From Seonamhaeicola sediminis (GTDB taxonomy: Bacteria; Bacteroidota; Bacteroidia; Flavobacteriales; Flavobacteriaceae): a stretch of DNA of 64,000 nt. The translations under genes and the position numbers were made by a program. Within the stretch, counting starts at the first letter, position 1, and the number at the start of each line of letters is the position of its first letter. Under the pieces are notes generated by a model, which saw only the letters and a program-made list of their open reading frames with translations, was not told where the DNA came from and did no database searches. Shown piece by piece: positions 52,757-61,837 of the stretch. The DNA lies in NCBI RefSeq assembly GCF_004358095.2, contig NZ_SMZJ02000002.1, forward strand, positions 400,979 through 464,978, written 5' to 3'.

Positions 52757-54046
52757 TTATTTAAAAACTACAGAACTATACTTAAAACTTATTATCATCT
52801 CGTCAAACTGTTTTATAAAGTCTTGACCTAAGTTTCCGTAAAAGTTACTAACATCTGCTTTAATGTCATTTTTATAAAGTTGTAAACTTTTTAAAGTAGC
52901 GCTAGAGTTACCAACAGTTAGCGCTACACTATCTACCAAAAACCCTTCAAATTCAATAACACCACCAGCGCTTCCAGATTTTAATGTTTGTGACCTATAG
53001 TTCTTTTCAATAGTATCTTGATACTTTCTGTAAAAAGGGGCGTATAAAGTAGTTGTTCTTGCGCCCGTATCAAATCCAAAACTTAGAGTTTCTTTTTTGT
53101 ATTCAATCGCAATTATAGGTGTAAGACCATCTAAAGCAAAGTTTTGCTGTTTGTAATCTGTTGGGTTTTTTGGGGAGAAAATGGTATTATTTTTTGAAAT
53201 ACGCACTTCATCCATAGCTTCAATTACAGGAAAACCAATAATACCATTTATGTAGTAATCTATTTGAGGAAAGGAAATGTCTTCATCATTTAAAACTAAA
53301 AACACAACATTTTTAAAGGTTAGCCCCCCAATTACCAACTCATCAGCAACAGCTAAATCGCTATCTACTTTTTCTCCTGTGAATGCAGTAACATAAAAAT
53401 CAGATTCTATATATGTTAACCCTAAGGCTTCAACAAGAGATCTCTTTATCACAGAAATATTTGCCCCGGTATCAAAAATGTAATTCTTTGTTTGTTGATT
53501 GATTGATACATCAATATTAAAAAGCCCCACTTTATCTTTTGTCATTGGAAAGGAAACATCAGAATTTTTTACAATTTCTTGAGTAGGGATGTTTTCTAAA
53601 GACTTCCATATATTGAGTTCGTTTTCTAACAGTTGAACTTTTGAAGAATCATTTAATTGACTGTAGTTTTTTAAAATAAGTTCACTAACTTCTTTAGCCT
53701 TTTTATATTCATAAAGATTTATATGATTTAAAAGTTTAGTATTGTAAAGTTTGTTTAGCATGGTGTTTGTTAAACTTAGAGGTTCTAAACTTAGTAGTTC
53801 TTCTATTTTCGAGTTTGATTTAGGTAAATCGTTAAATAGATTTAAAACAATGGCTTCGTAATAGAGGATGTGTTCCTTTGAGAGAAGACTCTTTTTGGAA
53901 TTAAGGTTTTGTCTTAATTTAAAATAGTCTTGAACTTCAGTTAAAGAATCTAGTTGTTTAGTTATAGCTAGGTCACTTACATTTTTAGTTTGAGTATTTT
54001 TACAGGCAACAGTTAAGATTATTAGTGAAAAAAAAATGTTCCTCAT
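52757..54046 (-). CDS. Lipoprotein with two retropepsin-like aspartic protease domains
   Basis: A 429-residue protein with lipobox LTVAC (Cys about 15). A helical N-terminal region (about 20-165) precedes two aspartic-protease lobes: FDTGANISVIKRSLVEALG at about 195 and GFDTGARTTTLYAPFY at about 328. Each carries the DTG catalytic triplet. Pepsin-like or retropepsin-like pairs in one chain are common in Bacteroidota envelope proteins annotated as clan AA aspartic proteases. Being lipid-anchored, it acts in the periplasm or at the surface. Substrate unknown. It is 2 bases from the esterase relic upstream on the same strand. Confidence 0.88.
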   Translation of the reverse strand: MRNIFFSLIILTVACKNTQTKNVSDLAITKQLDSLTEVQDYFKLRQNLNSKKSLLSKEHILYYEAIVLNLFNDLPKSNSKIEELLSLEPLSLTNTMLNKLYNTKLLNHINLYEYKKAKEVSELILKNYSQLNDSSKVQLLENELNIWKSLENIPTQEIVKNSDVSFPMTKDKVGLFNIDVSINQQTKNYIFDTGANISVIKRSLVEALGLTYIESDFYVTAFTGEKVDSDLAVADELVIGGLTFKNVVFLVLNDEDISFPQIDYYINGIIGFPVIEAMDEVRISKNNTIFSPKNPTDYKQQNFALDGLTPIIAIEYKKETLSFGFDTGARTTTLYAPFYRKYQDTIEKNYRSQTLKSGSAGGVIEFEGFLVDSVALTVGNSSATLKSLQLYKNDIKADVSNFYGNLGQDFIKQFDEMIISFKYSSVVFK

Positions 54047-54048
54047 GG

Positions 54049-55244
54049 TTATATTTTTATCAGGTTTAAGTAAAGGTAATTAATTATACTCTTAGTTTTA
54101 AGAGAACTTAGAATACAACCATATCTCCAACTTTTCAAGTCGGCACCTTTAGGAGCAATTTTATGAACCTTTTCTACATATTTTTTGATAAACATGCGGT
54201 GGTATCTTAACCTACTAATATGATTCCCATTATTGTGATCACCGTTCCAACAGTGTTCTGCTCTGTCGCCGTAATCTACTTCACCATTGTAATAGGGAGC
54301 GGTGGTCTCTGATAGAATTTCCTCAGCAAGGTAAACGGCATTGTTGAGATAATAATTATCCATATCGCCACAATACAAATGAATTTTATTAGCCCAATCT
54401 TTACCGTGTTTTGCCCAGTCTCGTTTTAATATATAAGCAAGATCGTAATTTTCTTTCCAGTAAGCTGCTACTTCTTTATTTATTTCACCAGTGATACGAT
54501 TCCAAATTCTTTTTGGGTAACCTTCATTATCTATTGGAGAATATGTTGCCTCCCAAATATCCCATTGCTGTCCTGACAGCCCCTTTGTACCCAACACTAA
54601 TTCTCGGTAATTCATATCTTTTAAGGTAGCATCCACATTTCCCAAATAGTCTCGGTGACCGGCAACCAACGTTTTTCTGAATACGCCTTCCTTATAATAC
54701 GCATTCTCGTCTTCATAGATATTGACTAAAAAGTATGCTCTAAAATCAATTGGATCAGGACAAGCAGCAAAACACATCCCATACTCTTTAGGATATTTTA
54801 CTTGCACTGCTAGAAACTCCCACCCTCCAGTACTTCCTCCGTAAACAAATCGTGACCAACCTTCTCCTATTCCTCTAAATTGTTTTTCAATATACGGAAT
54901 GAGCTCGAAGGTGATCGCATCGCCATATGGGCCTTGAGCAGCACTATTGACGGTATAAGAATCATCATAATACGGCGTGGGGTGTTGGATTTCAATGGCA
55001 ATGACTCTAGGAAAATCAGGACCAGTCCAAATTTTATAAAAATCGTATACTTCCTGCTGGACCATACGATTATACCCTTTCACATCAAATCGCTCATTAT
55101 AATCAGGCTCAAGATAGTTGTTCGAAAACCTCTAAAATCATCAGGGAAATGTCCATGCATAATAGCTAGCGGATATTTTGTGTTGGGGTGCAATTCCCAT
55201 CCTTCAGGTAATAATATATGAGCACCCAAATACATATCTCTTCC
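54049..55244 (-). pseudogene. Truncated and frameshifted putative esterase (alpha/beta hydrolase-fold)
   Basis: The main frame (344 codons from a GTG at 55083) carries a D-type esterase core: DFPRVIAIEIQHPTPYYDDSY, the nucleophile elbow FVYGGSTGGWEFLA, and a C-terminal DRAEHCWNGDHNNGN. The homologous N-terminal part (YLGAHILLPEGWELHPNTKY, then PLAIMHGHFPDDFRGF) is found upstream in a different frame (from 55235), ending in a TGA; the switch lies at about 55111-55130. That upstream part itself has a stop (55245-55247) and lacks the start of the gene. So the copy lost its 5' end and has a frameshift. Whether the GTG-started frame still yields protein is open. Confidence 0.7.
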
Positions 55245-55360
55245 CTAAAAGTCACTCAACAACTTATTTTTTATTTTTATGTATTTTAATATTATTTTTC
55301 ATTTCTAGATGTTATTTAATTACCGCCAATATTATTGATTTTAAAAGTTGGCAACTGTCT

Positions 55361-56206
55361 CTATTCTAGCATTATATGAGGTTCCTTTTTTAAATATCCT
55401 AATGACTGTAAAAAAACATCAGCTTCATAGAGCGTTTTTTTGTAGTACTCAAAATTTTTATAATTGAAGAATCCGTGATTTTGTCCTTCATATAAATGAA
55501 GCTCACATTTGCTTTTAACTTTCTCCATTACTTTTTGATAATACTTAGCAGTTTCAACAGGTATTAATTTATCATTAGTTCCTAAAAAAACTATTGTTGG
55601 AGGTGCTCCTTTTTTAATGTTATGAAGGGGAGAAAAATTCTTATAATCATCTTTTATTCTATCATAACCGTATCCACCTGGACCATTGTCAAAAACCGGA
55701 TTAAAAAGTACCAAAGCATTGGGGACACAATTTACTGAAATGTTATCTGTGTGTTCATTATAATTATTTATTAATGCTGTTGCTGCGGCTAGATGTCCAC
55801 CAGCAGAACCACCAGCAGCAACAATCTTTAAAGTATCAACATGAAACTTTTCTGCATTTTCTTTAATAAATCTAATAGCTGATTTAGCATCTTTTACAGA
55901 CTCAAATGGTGTAGTTTGATGCATTTTATGTACTCTGTAATCAACAAGAAAGCAAATCATACCTCTTTTAGAAAAATATTTGGCATGAGGTTCAAATTGT
56001 TTAATTGAGCCACTAATCCAACCTCCACCAAAAAAGAAAATCATTGCAGGGTTTTTATTTACCTTATCAGTTATTTCAGGGTAATGAATTTTCATCAATA
56101 ATTTTGTGGTATCAATTTGTTTGTACAATACTTGTTCTTGTGAGTACCCAAATGAATAAGCAATTAAAGAAATCAACAATAATGTAAAAACGTGTTTTAT
56201 ATTCAT
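55361..56206 (-). CDS. Secreted alpha/beta hydrolase (HSL/BD-FAE-like esterase)
   Basis: A 281-residue protein with a signal peptide (about 1-22, YSFGYSQE). The oxyanion-hole segment MIFFFGGGWISGS (in place of the classical HGGG), the nucleophile elbow AAGGSAGGHLAAA, the catalytic Asp in VFLGTNDKLIP and His in EGQNHGFFNY are all present. This is the hormone-sensitive-lipase/feruloyl-esterase-like group acting on short acyl or acetyl esters of sugars and small molecules. The sugar-ester link is only a guess here. Just upstream on the plus-coordinate side is attC-like site (a). Confidence 0.88.
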   Translation of the reverse strand: MNIKHVFTLLLISLIAYSFGYSQEQVLYKQIDTTKLLMKIHYPEITDKVNKNPAMIFFFGGGWISGSIKQFEPHAKYFSKRGMICFLVDYRVHKMHQTTPFESVKDAKSAIRFIKENAEKFHVDTLKIVAAGGSAGGHLAAATALINNYNEHTDNISVNCVPNALVLFNPVFDNGPGGYGYDRIKDDYKNFSPLHNIKKGAPPTIVFLGTNDKLIPVETAKYYQKVMEKVKSKCELHLYEGQNHGFFNYKNFEYYKKTLYEADVFLQSLGYLKKEPHIMLE

Positions 56207-56230
56207 TTTATTTGTTTTTAATAGTTTGAA

Positions 56231-56282
56231 ACGGTTCTTATAACCGTCAGTTATCCACTGTAATTACAGTTATATATTGTTA
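56231..56282. other. attC-like recombination site (a)
   Basis: Two inverted repeats, ACGGTT/AACCGT at 56231-56247 and the perfect 12-base palindrome CTGTAATTACAG at 56258-56269, are followed by GTTATATATTGTTA at 56269-56282. The last 14 bases recur exactly at 59395-59408. On the minus strand this reads TAACAATATATAAC, the common left arm of Bacteroidota cassette recombination sites. The stop of the DUF4174 gene falls inside it, as in integron cassettes. Inference from memory of such sites. Confidence 0.45.
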
Positions 56283-56726
56283 ATTTCTCATTTCATTTTT
56301 TCGCATTGGCATCGAGTCAATAATTTTGAAAACCTCTTCTTTTAAAAGAATTTTGTTCTGCTGGATTTTTATTTGCCCATCTAGTCCAATGAGAATTATT
56401 TCAAAATTTTCATTTTCATCAAGAATATTTTTAGATAAATTATCCGAAACATTTCCAGAATAATTCAATGCACTTTCGGTATAATTAACAAATGAAAATT
56501 TATTTTTATTTATTTTATAGAGAACAAGTTTTCTTTCCTTTAGTTCTTTAATTGAATTTTTAAATTCAGTTAGTTGATTATTATATTTTTTAGAATCTGT
56601 ATTTAATGTCTTCACAATAAGTATTCTATCTTTCCATTTATGATCACTCAAGTCCTGACCATAGAATTTAGAACTTAATAAAACCATGGTTAGATATAGT
56701 ATTTGGCAAATAATTGAGGTTTTCAT
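56280..56726 (-). CDS. DUF4174-domain secreted protein
   Basis: A 148-residue protein with a signal peptide (MKTSIICQILYLTMVLLSSKFYGQ), chosen as start (56726) over an ATG 13 codons upstream because it begins a proper leader. The mature part has the DUF4174 form: HKWKDRILIVKTLNTDSKKYNNQ near the N-terminus, then NFEIILIGLDGQIKI and the terminal IIDSMPMRKNEMR. The family is thioredoxin-like in fold, is exported and has no known function. The stop codon lies within attC-like site (a), as expected of a cassette gene. Confidence 0.8.
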   Translation of the reverse strand: MKTSIICQILYLTMVLLSSKFYGQDLSDHKWKDRILIVKTLNTDSKKYNNQLTEFKNSIKELKERKLVLYKINKNKFSFVNYTESALNYSGNVSDNLSKNILDENENFEIILIGLDGQIKIQQNKILLKEEVFKIIDSMPMRKNEMRN

Positions 56727-56798
56727 GAAGGTTACCCATATTTTTTGAGATTGGACATAAACCACGCTGAATTATAAACGTTATTGTAAAGTGTTTTT

Positions 56799-59228
56799 TT
56801 AATTCTTGTTTTCTGGTATAATCTTTTGCAGTTTCTTTCTTGCCTTAGAGAAGTGATTAAGTAAGTCTGGTATTTTATTATCTCCATAACCTTGTCTAAT
56901 CTCCTTCTCTGAAAATTCTAATATTTTAAGTAGTTTTTTTGCTGAATCAATTTTAGCATGAGGCATTGTGCTACCAATTGTATCAATCCAGATAGGTGAA
57001 CTCTCTGCGAATGCATAACTGTCCATCATAGGCCATTCAGAATTGCTGCCTGACACTCTTGCGGTTATCCATCCACCTTCAGGAATTTCAATAGAACCGC
57101 TATAAGTTTCACTATTTCCATTCTTACCTTTTTTCATGTCAACTACAACGCCATTAACAAATAGTTCTACTTTTTCATAAGGAACTGGAGAATAAACTTT
57201 TAAATTCCACTTGGCTTTCTTTTTATTAGATTTGATAATTTCACCCACTTCATAACCTTCTACAGAGAATACAAGCTGAGGTCCATTGCTAACAAAACTC
57301 CTTCCTGCTTTTAGTGCTTTTAAATAATTTTCTAAATTAGGTTCTCCTTGTGGTTTTACATAAACACGTGTTGCACCTATAGCCATAGTTCTGTAAAGGT
57401 CGTTCATAACATCACTACCAGCAGATAAAGCTATTGGGATTCCTAAGTTAAGAATTTCGTGCCATAAGGCGGCCGTACCAATTTCATCAGTCCAGAGGCA
57501 TCCTAATTCTAAAATATCCACCTCTCCCATAACGGCATCTGCTATAAAACCTGTAGGTATAGACCATTCTGCCCCTTCTTTAAAGGGCTCTTTTATTGGT
57601 ACAGGATGAACATACCCGCCTAACCCGCCTTGTTCTCGAGCAAACCGAAGTGGCTCTGCATTAAGCCTATCGTCTGCACCATATATATCATACAATGGTC
57701 CCCAAACCCAAGGCCAGTATAATTCTTGAGTGCCTATAAGGCTTAAATGACCTAAAAAGTGTGAACGTACTTCTTGCCCAAAAGATATAATTGGTAGTTT
57801 TTCGTTTTGCCAATAAAACAAGTCCTGTTCAAGAAACCTATTTCCAAGATTAGCAACTAATGGGAAAGCCACGTTTATGCCTTCTGCTTTAAGGTCTAAA
57901 AGTATATCCTCTGGGTCTAACCGGTTAGTTCCTCCATAATTAAGATGAAAATGAGTATCAGCAGAATACCAACCTTCTTTATTCGCATTCCAAATTCGGT
58001 TTAGATTAATCTCTGTTTCCAAAGTTCCTTCTTCTAATTTAAATTCTTGAACGTGTGCAATTGTAGAAAAACCATGTACTACTTTAATAGTTATATTACC
58101 AACAGGAGCTTCAATTTCAATTTCTCCCGGGGAGTAGAAAAAAACAATTCCATTTTGTCCTTCAGAATGAATTATGCCAGAATTAGGAACTATAGGGTGT
58201 CCATCTTGGTCAATAATGCTCATCCTAGCAGGAGTTATTTTTCCATCCAATCGACAGGTAATTTTTAGTTTTCCAATGGTAGTACCCCAATTCCATTTGC
58301 TTATGGATAGTAATTCAGGTGAACCTCCATTTATGGGGATTCTTTTAATTTCAGAAGACTCCATTTTGTTGTTTTCTGAGAAATAAACCCATTGACCGTC
58401 AGCACTAAATTTTGGTGATAATGGTAATCCTTTACTTTTAGTAAGAAGCATTTTACTTTTAGGAATTGTTATATTTAATAAACGAAGTTCATAATCATCT
58501 CCATTTGGCCATGTATAAACTAATGTGGTGTTGTCATTTGACAATGAAAAAGCAGCTTGAGAAGCAAAATTCTCTTCTATCAACGGAGTACTAATATTAT
58601 TTTCTATATCTAACAATTCAATGGAGTCATAAGAAAACCCCTTTTTATGGAGATAAATGATTTGCTTACCATCAAGTGTTGGAACCGGAAGACGCTCAAG
58701 GCTATTTTCTTGAGTTAATATGCTACTTTCTAACGTTGTGAGATTTGTTTTCCAAAGATCAAACGACCCATTTTTTGCAGATGAGTAATAGACAAAGTTT
58801 CCGTCTGCTGAAAAAATGGGGTCTAAGTCTAAGGCGTTAGAGTTGACAAGTACGGTTTCTTTTTTTGAATTTAAATCTAAAATAACCAAGTGTGTGTCTA
58901 TGGAGTTATCTCTGACAAAAACTATTTTAGTTCCGTCTGGTGACCAATTTGGTCTGGAATCCATATCAGAAGAAAAAGTTAGCCTTTTGGCCTCAGAAGT
59001 TTCAGGGTTAAACATCCACAGCCACCCTTTAGCTGAAAAAACAACAAAATCATTTGTTGGTGATGGAGCGGGGTCTGTAGGCCCTGAATTTAAAACAGGC
59101 AATTCATATCCTTCTAAATAGACATGATGACCATATCCTTTCACTTTTGGATACCTGTTAGTCCATTGAGCATTTACAGAATATGATATTAAAAACAGAA
59201 AACAGAAAACAACAATAGAATTTTTCAT
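56799..59228 (-). CDS. Secreted TolB-like beta-propeller fused to CehA/McbA-type metallohydrolase domain
   Basis: An 809-residue protein with a signal peptide (about 1-20, YSVNAQ). Residues about 45-320 are PD40/TolB-like propeller blades (SPTNDFVVFSAKG, RPNWSPDGTKIVFVRDN, PIFSADGNFVYYSSAKNG, SPKFSADGQWVYFSE). After a beta-sandwich (about 330-420) comes a PHP-like CehA/McbA metallohydrolase domain (about 430-690) with SADTHFHLNYGG supplying metal-binding His/Asp and later SAGSDVM. A C-terminal Ig-like and helical tail follows. Family members hydrolyse esters or amides such as carbaryl-like compounds; substrate here is unknown. It shares a presumed cassette with the DUF4174 gene downstream. 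Confidence 0.82.
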   Translation of the reverse strand: MKNSIVVFCFLFLISYSVNAQWTNRYPKVKGYGHHVYLEGYELPVLNSGPTDPAPSPTNDFVVFSAKGWLWMFNPETSEAKRLTFSSDMDSRPNWSPDGTKIVFVRDNSIDTHLVILDLNSKKETVLVNSNALDLDPIFSADGNFVYYSSAKNGSFDLWKTNLTTLESSILTQENSLERLPVPTLDGKQIIYLHKKGFSYDSIELLDIENNISTPLIEENFASQAAFSLSNDNTTLVYTWPNGDDYELRLLNITIPKSKMLLTKSKGLPLSPKFSADGQWVYFSENNKMESSEIKRIPINGGSPELLSISKWNWGTTIGKLKITCRLDGKITPARMSIIDQDGHPIVPNSGIIHSEGQNGIVFFYSPGEIEIEAPVGNITIKVVHGFSTIAHVQEFKLEEGTLETEINLNRIWNANKEGWYSADTHFHLNYGGTNRLDPEDILLDLKAEGINVAFPLVANLGNRFLEQDLFYWQNEKLPIISFGQEVRSHFLGHLSLIGTQELYWPWVWGPLYDIYGADDRLNAEPLRFAREQGGLGGYVHPVPIKEPFKEGAEWSIPTGFIADAVMGEVDILELGCLWTDEIGTAALWHEILNLGIPIALSAGSDVMNDLYRTMAIGATRVYVKPQGEPNLENYLKALKAGRSFVSNGPQLVFSVEGYEVGEIIKSNKKKAKWNLKVYSPVPYEKVELFVNGVVVDMKKGKNGNSETYSGSIEIPEGGWITARVSGSNSEWPMMDSYAFAESSPIWIDTIGSTMPHAKIDSAKKLLKILEFSEKEIRQGYGDNKIPDLLNHFSKARKKLQKIIPENKN

Positions 59229-59366
59229 ATTTTTTACTTTAAATGTAAATACTTTAAAACTCAGGGTTAAACATAGATATGATTAGAGAATGAAAAGATA
59301 ATAAATTCTGTATTAATAATTAGAGGAAAGGACTTCCATATACTCTCTAATTATTGATTGTTAATT

Positions 59367-59411
59367 AGCTAACCTTAGCGAAGCGTTAATTGCGGTTATA
59401 TATTGTTAGCC
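59367..59411. other. attC-like recombination site (b)
   Basis: AGCTAACC (59367-59374) and GGTTA...TTGTTAGCC (to 59411) form the outer arms, with GCGAAGC between. It contains the 14-base GTTATATATTGTTA shared with site (a) and is followed by TTTCGTTATTT (59412-59422), which also follows site (c). It lies in the 59229-59646 gap, which otherwise holds nothing I can identify. Confidence 0.5.
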
Positions 59412-59646
59412 TTTCGTTATTTCTTTATTCAACTACTTTTTGTTCAAATCTTTCATTATTTTAAACTAATTTAGTTGAAAATTCATTGACTATAAGTATC
59501 CTAACTTTGTAAAAATAATGGAGGTTAAAGGTATAGTGCAAATACCATCAAAACCTACAATTCTGTTGTAAAAATTACAGAGGGGTATTTCAACAAACCT
59601 TTAGTTAGTTTTCCCATCGTCTAGTAACAAGACACCTAACAAATAT

Positions 59647-61806
59647 CTACTCAGATGGCTCGGCTAGGTATCGGTCGAAGTATTCGATTAGTTTGCCAAA
59701 GAGGTAGCAATCGTAATGCCGTTCACGGCTCCATCCATGCGTCGCACCCGGTGCAAAAGCAAAGTCGAAGTTCTTACCCTGTTTAATTAGTTCTTCAGCT
59801 AATACGGCCGTAGTTTTAAATGGGACCACATGATCCTGCATGCCGTGGATGAACAGGAGTTTATCTTGCAGATTCGCTGCGTACTTGAGTGCTTTTCTTT
59901 CAAAGACCTCAGGGTGTGTCTGTGGGGTACGAACAATGGCAACATCGTCTGTGCCAAAGAACACTGGGTCCACAGCCGCAGCTGCAGCAACACCTACCTG
60001 GAATAAGCCGGGCTTCTTCAACAACGAATAAACGGAGAGAGTCCCACCGTAACTGCTACCCCAGACACCGATGCGATTGGGGTCAACATAATCCAGTGAC
60101 TCCATGTAGGCAACAGCACTTGCATAATCCTCTATGTCCTGGTCGGCAAAGCCTAACAGGAACTCTTCTCGAAATGCTCGTCCATAACCGTTACTACCTC
60201 GTGAATCCACCTGCACAACAACATACCCTTTCTTGACCATCAGTTGCTGAACGAGGCTGTAGTTACCTGCCCAGCGATTCCTCGCTGTATTCGAATACAC
60301 GGGCCCAAAAAGCACCGGATACTTCTTGCTGGGCTTCATGTTGGTAGGTTTCAGAATTCGTGCATGCAACCTATAGTCATCTACAAGACTGGGGAAACTG
60401 ACGTATTCGGCACTCACCCAGGTTCTCTTAGTAAAGGCAGGTAATGGCGAATGGGTTACTCGCTTAGCGTCACCACCCTTGCTGCTTACTACGTAAAGCT
60501 CAGGCGGTGATGTGTCGTTACTGTGCATGAATACCAAGTTCTGGCCATCTGGTGAAGGATAGCCAACATTTCGGCCAGCAAGATGCGTTACCTGCTCAGG
60601 TTTGCCTCCAGACATATTCAAGCGATACACGTGTTGTTCGTTTGGATTAACACCATTGCCTGTATAAAATAGTATATCACCAGTAATCCTTGGGGCGGAC
60701 AGCACATCATAGGAAGGATCTGTTACGAGTTGTGGACTACTCATAGACCTTGAGGGATTGATTGTATAAAGCCCGTAGCGATTACCCATATCGCTTAAGA
60801 AAACCACCTTCTTTCCATCTGGATGCCAGTTAGATCCAAACGATGTGTACATACGACTCTCTCTAACACCTCTCCAAATCTCACGAGGTTGGCTTTCTCC
60901 AGGTGCAACAACGAACAATTTACGTTCAACCGCATTGTCGGATGCGATATCAACCAGCAGAGCACCTTTTGGTGACCAGTTAAAGTCGATGATCTGGTTG
61001 GCGCTTGGGTCTGGTAAATCAAGGTACACTATGTTACTATTTTCTACATCGAGCAGGCCAACTCTGCGAATCTCGTTTGGATCGCCCGGGTAACTTCTGC
61101 GTACTTCGTTGGGATTGGTTTCGGTAGCGAGGTAATTCGGGAATGGCACCTTTCGCATCTCACGTCTGTCAACCAAGTGAAATGCAATTGTATTGCCATC
61201 TGGGGACCACTTATAGGTTGGTCCACTCCAGATGCCTGGACCGATTTCACGTTCTGGTCGACTGTAACGCCCCTTTCCTAAGTTCGAGAGACTAGCAATA
61301 CCAATTTTGGTAAGCTTACGATTTTGTTTGGTAGTGAAGTCAACTAGCCACAGGTCACCGTTGCTTATATAAGCCAAATGACTGTCACTTGGTGATATAG
61401 ACAGGTTGTGTGCATCTGTCTCTACAGTCATCAATTCGAGGTCTTCTACTTGGTTTAGTGTTGTCTGCCAAAGGCTGTTGCCTCTTAGGCTGATGAGCGT
61501 ATTTGCATCAGCCCAGACAATATTGCGCACTGGCGGGGATGTCGTATTGGAAATGAGGCGTACTTCCTTACCATCGCTTGTTGATATCCAGAGGCCACGC
61601 CCAGGATTTCCCGGTTCATTCCAGGAAAAGACGAAATGCTTGCTATTCGGTGCCCATATAGGCTGGGAAGGGGTTGTTCCTGTCAGTTTTGGCGTTGCGA
61701 ATAAGTCATCAAGGGTGAGGTCACTTTCCTGTGCTGTAGCTGTTATGCTCATCGTCATCAGTAGGCCTGTTATTAACCATGTTTGCCAAAAAGAGATATT
61801 TTTCAT
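59647..61806 (-). CDS. S9-family prolyl oligopeptidase/dipeptidyl peptidase (secreted)
   Basis: A 719-residue protein with a signal peptide (about 1-25, ITATAQE), an N-terminal DPP IV-like beta-propeller (about 30-470, repeated SPDG/SPSD blades) and a C-terminal alpha/beta hydrolase domain (about 480-719). The catalytic triad is visible: Ser in GVWGSSYGGTLS (about 586), Asp in HGMQDHVVPF and His in GATHGWSRE. It trims peptides after Pro or Ala in the periplasm. Base composition is clearly richer in G+C than neighbours (for example 30 of 60 bases at 60001-60060, against 18 of 60 at 56281-56340), pointing to recent transfer. Confidence 0.92.
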   Translation of the reverse strand: MKNISFWQTWLITGLLMTMSITATAQESDLTLDDLFATPKLTGTTPSQPIWAPNSKHFVFSWNEPGNPGRGLWISTSDGKEVRLISNTTSPPVRNIVWADANTLISLRGNSLWQTTLNQVEDLELMTVETDAHNLSISPSDSHLAYISNGDLWLVDFTTKQNRKLTKIGIASLSNLGKGRYSRPEREIGPGIWSGPTYKWSPDGNTIAFHLVDRREMRKVPFPNYLATETNPNEVRRSYPGDPNEIRRVGLLDVENSNIVYLDLPDPSANQIIDFNWSPKGALLVDIASDNAVERKLFVVAPGESQPREIWRGVRESRMYTSFGSNWHPDGKKVVFLSDMGNRYGLYTINPSRSMSSPQLVTDPSYDVLSAPRITGDILFYTGNGVNPNEQHVYRLNMSGGKPEQVTHLAGRNVGYPSPDGQNLVFMHSNDTSPPELYVVSSKGGDAKRVTHSPLPAFTKRTWVSAEYVSFPSLVDDYRLHARILKPTNMKPSKKYPVLFGPVYSNTARNRWAGNYSLVQQLMVKKGYVVVQVDSRGSNGYGRAFREEFLLGFADQDIEDYASAVAYMESLDYVDPNRIGVWGSSYGGTLSVYSLLKKPGLFQVGVAAAAAVDPVFFGTDDVAIVRTPQTHPEVFERKALKYAANLQDKLLFIHGMQDHVVPFKTTAVLAEELIKQGKNFDFAFAPGATHGWSRERHYDCYLFGKLIEYFDRYLAEPSE

Positions 61807-61837
61807 GTGTTTGTATTAATAATTGTCTAAAATCTAC

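Noticed and set aside
61406..61819. 137-codon plus-strand open frame
   Set aside because: Antisense to the 5' end of the S9 peptidase gene and without credible protein features.
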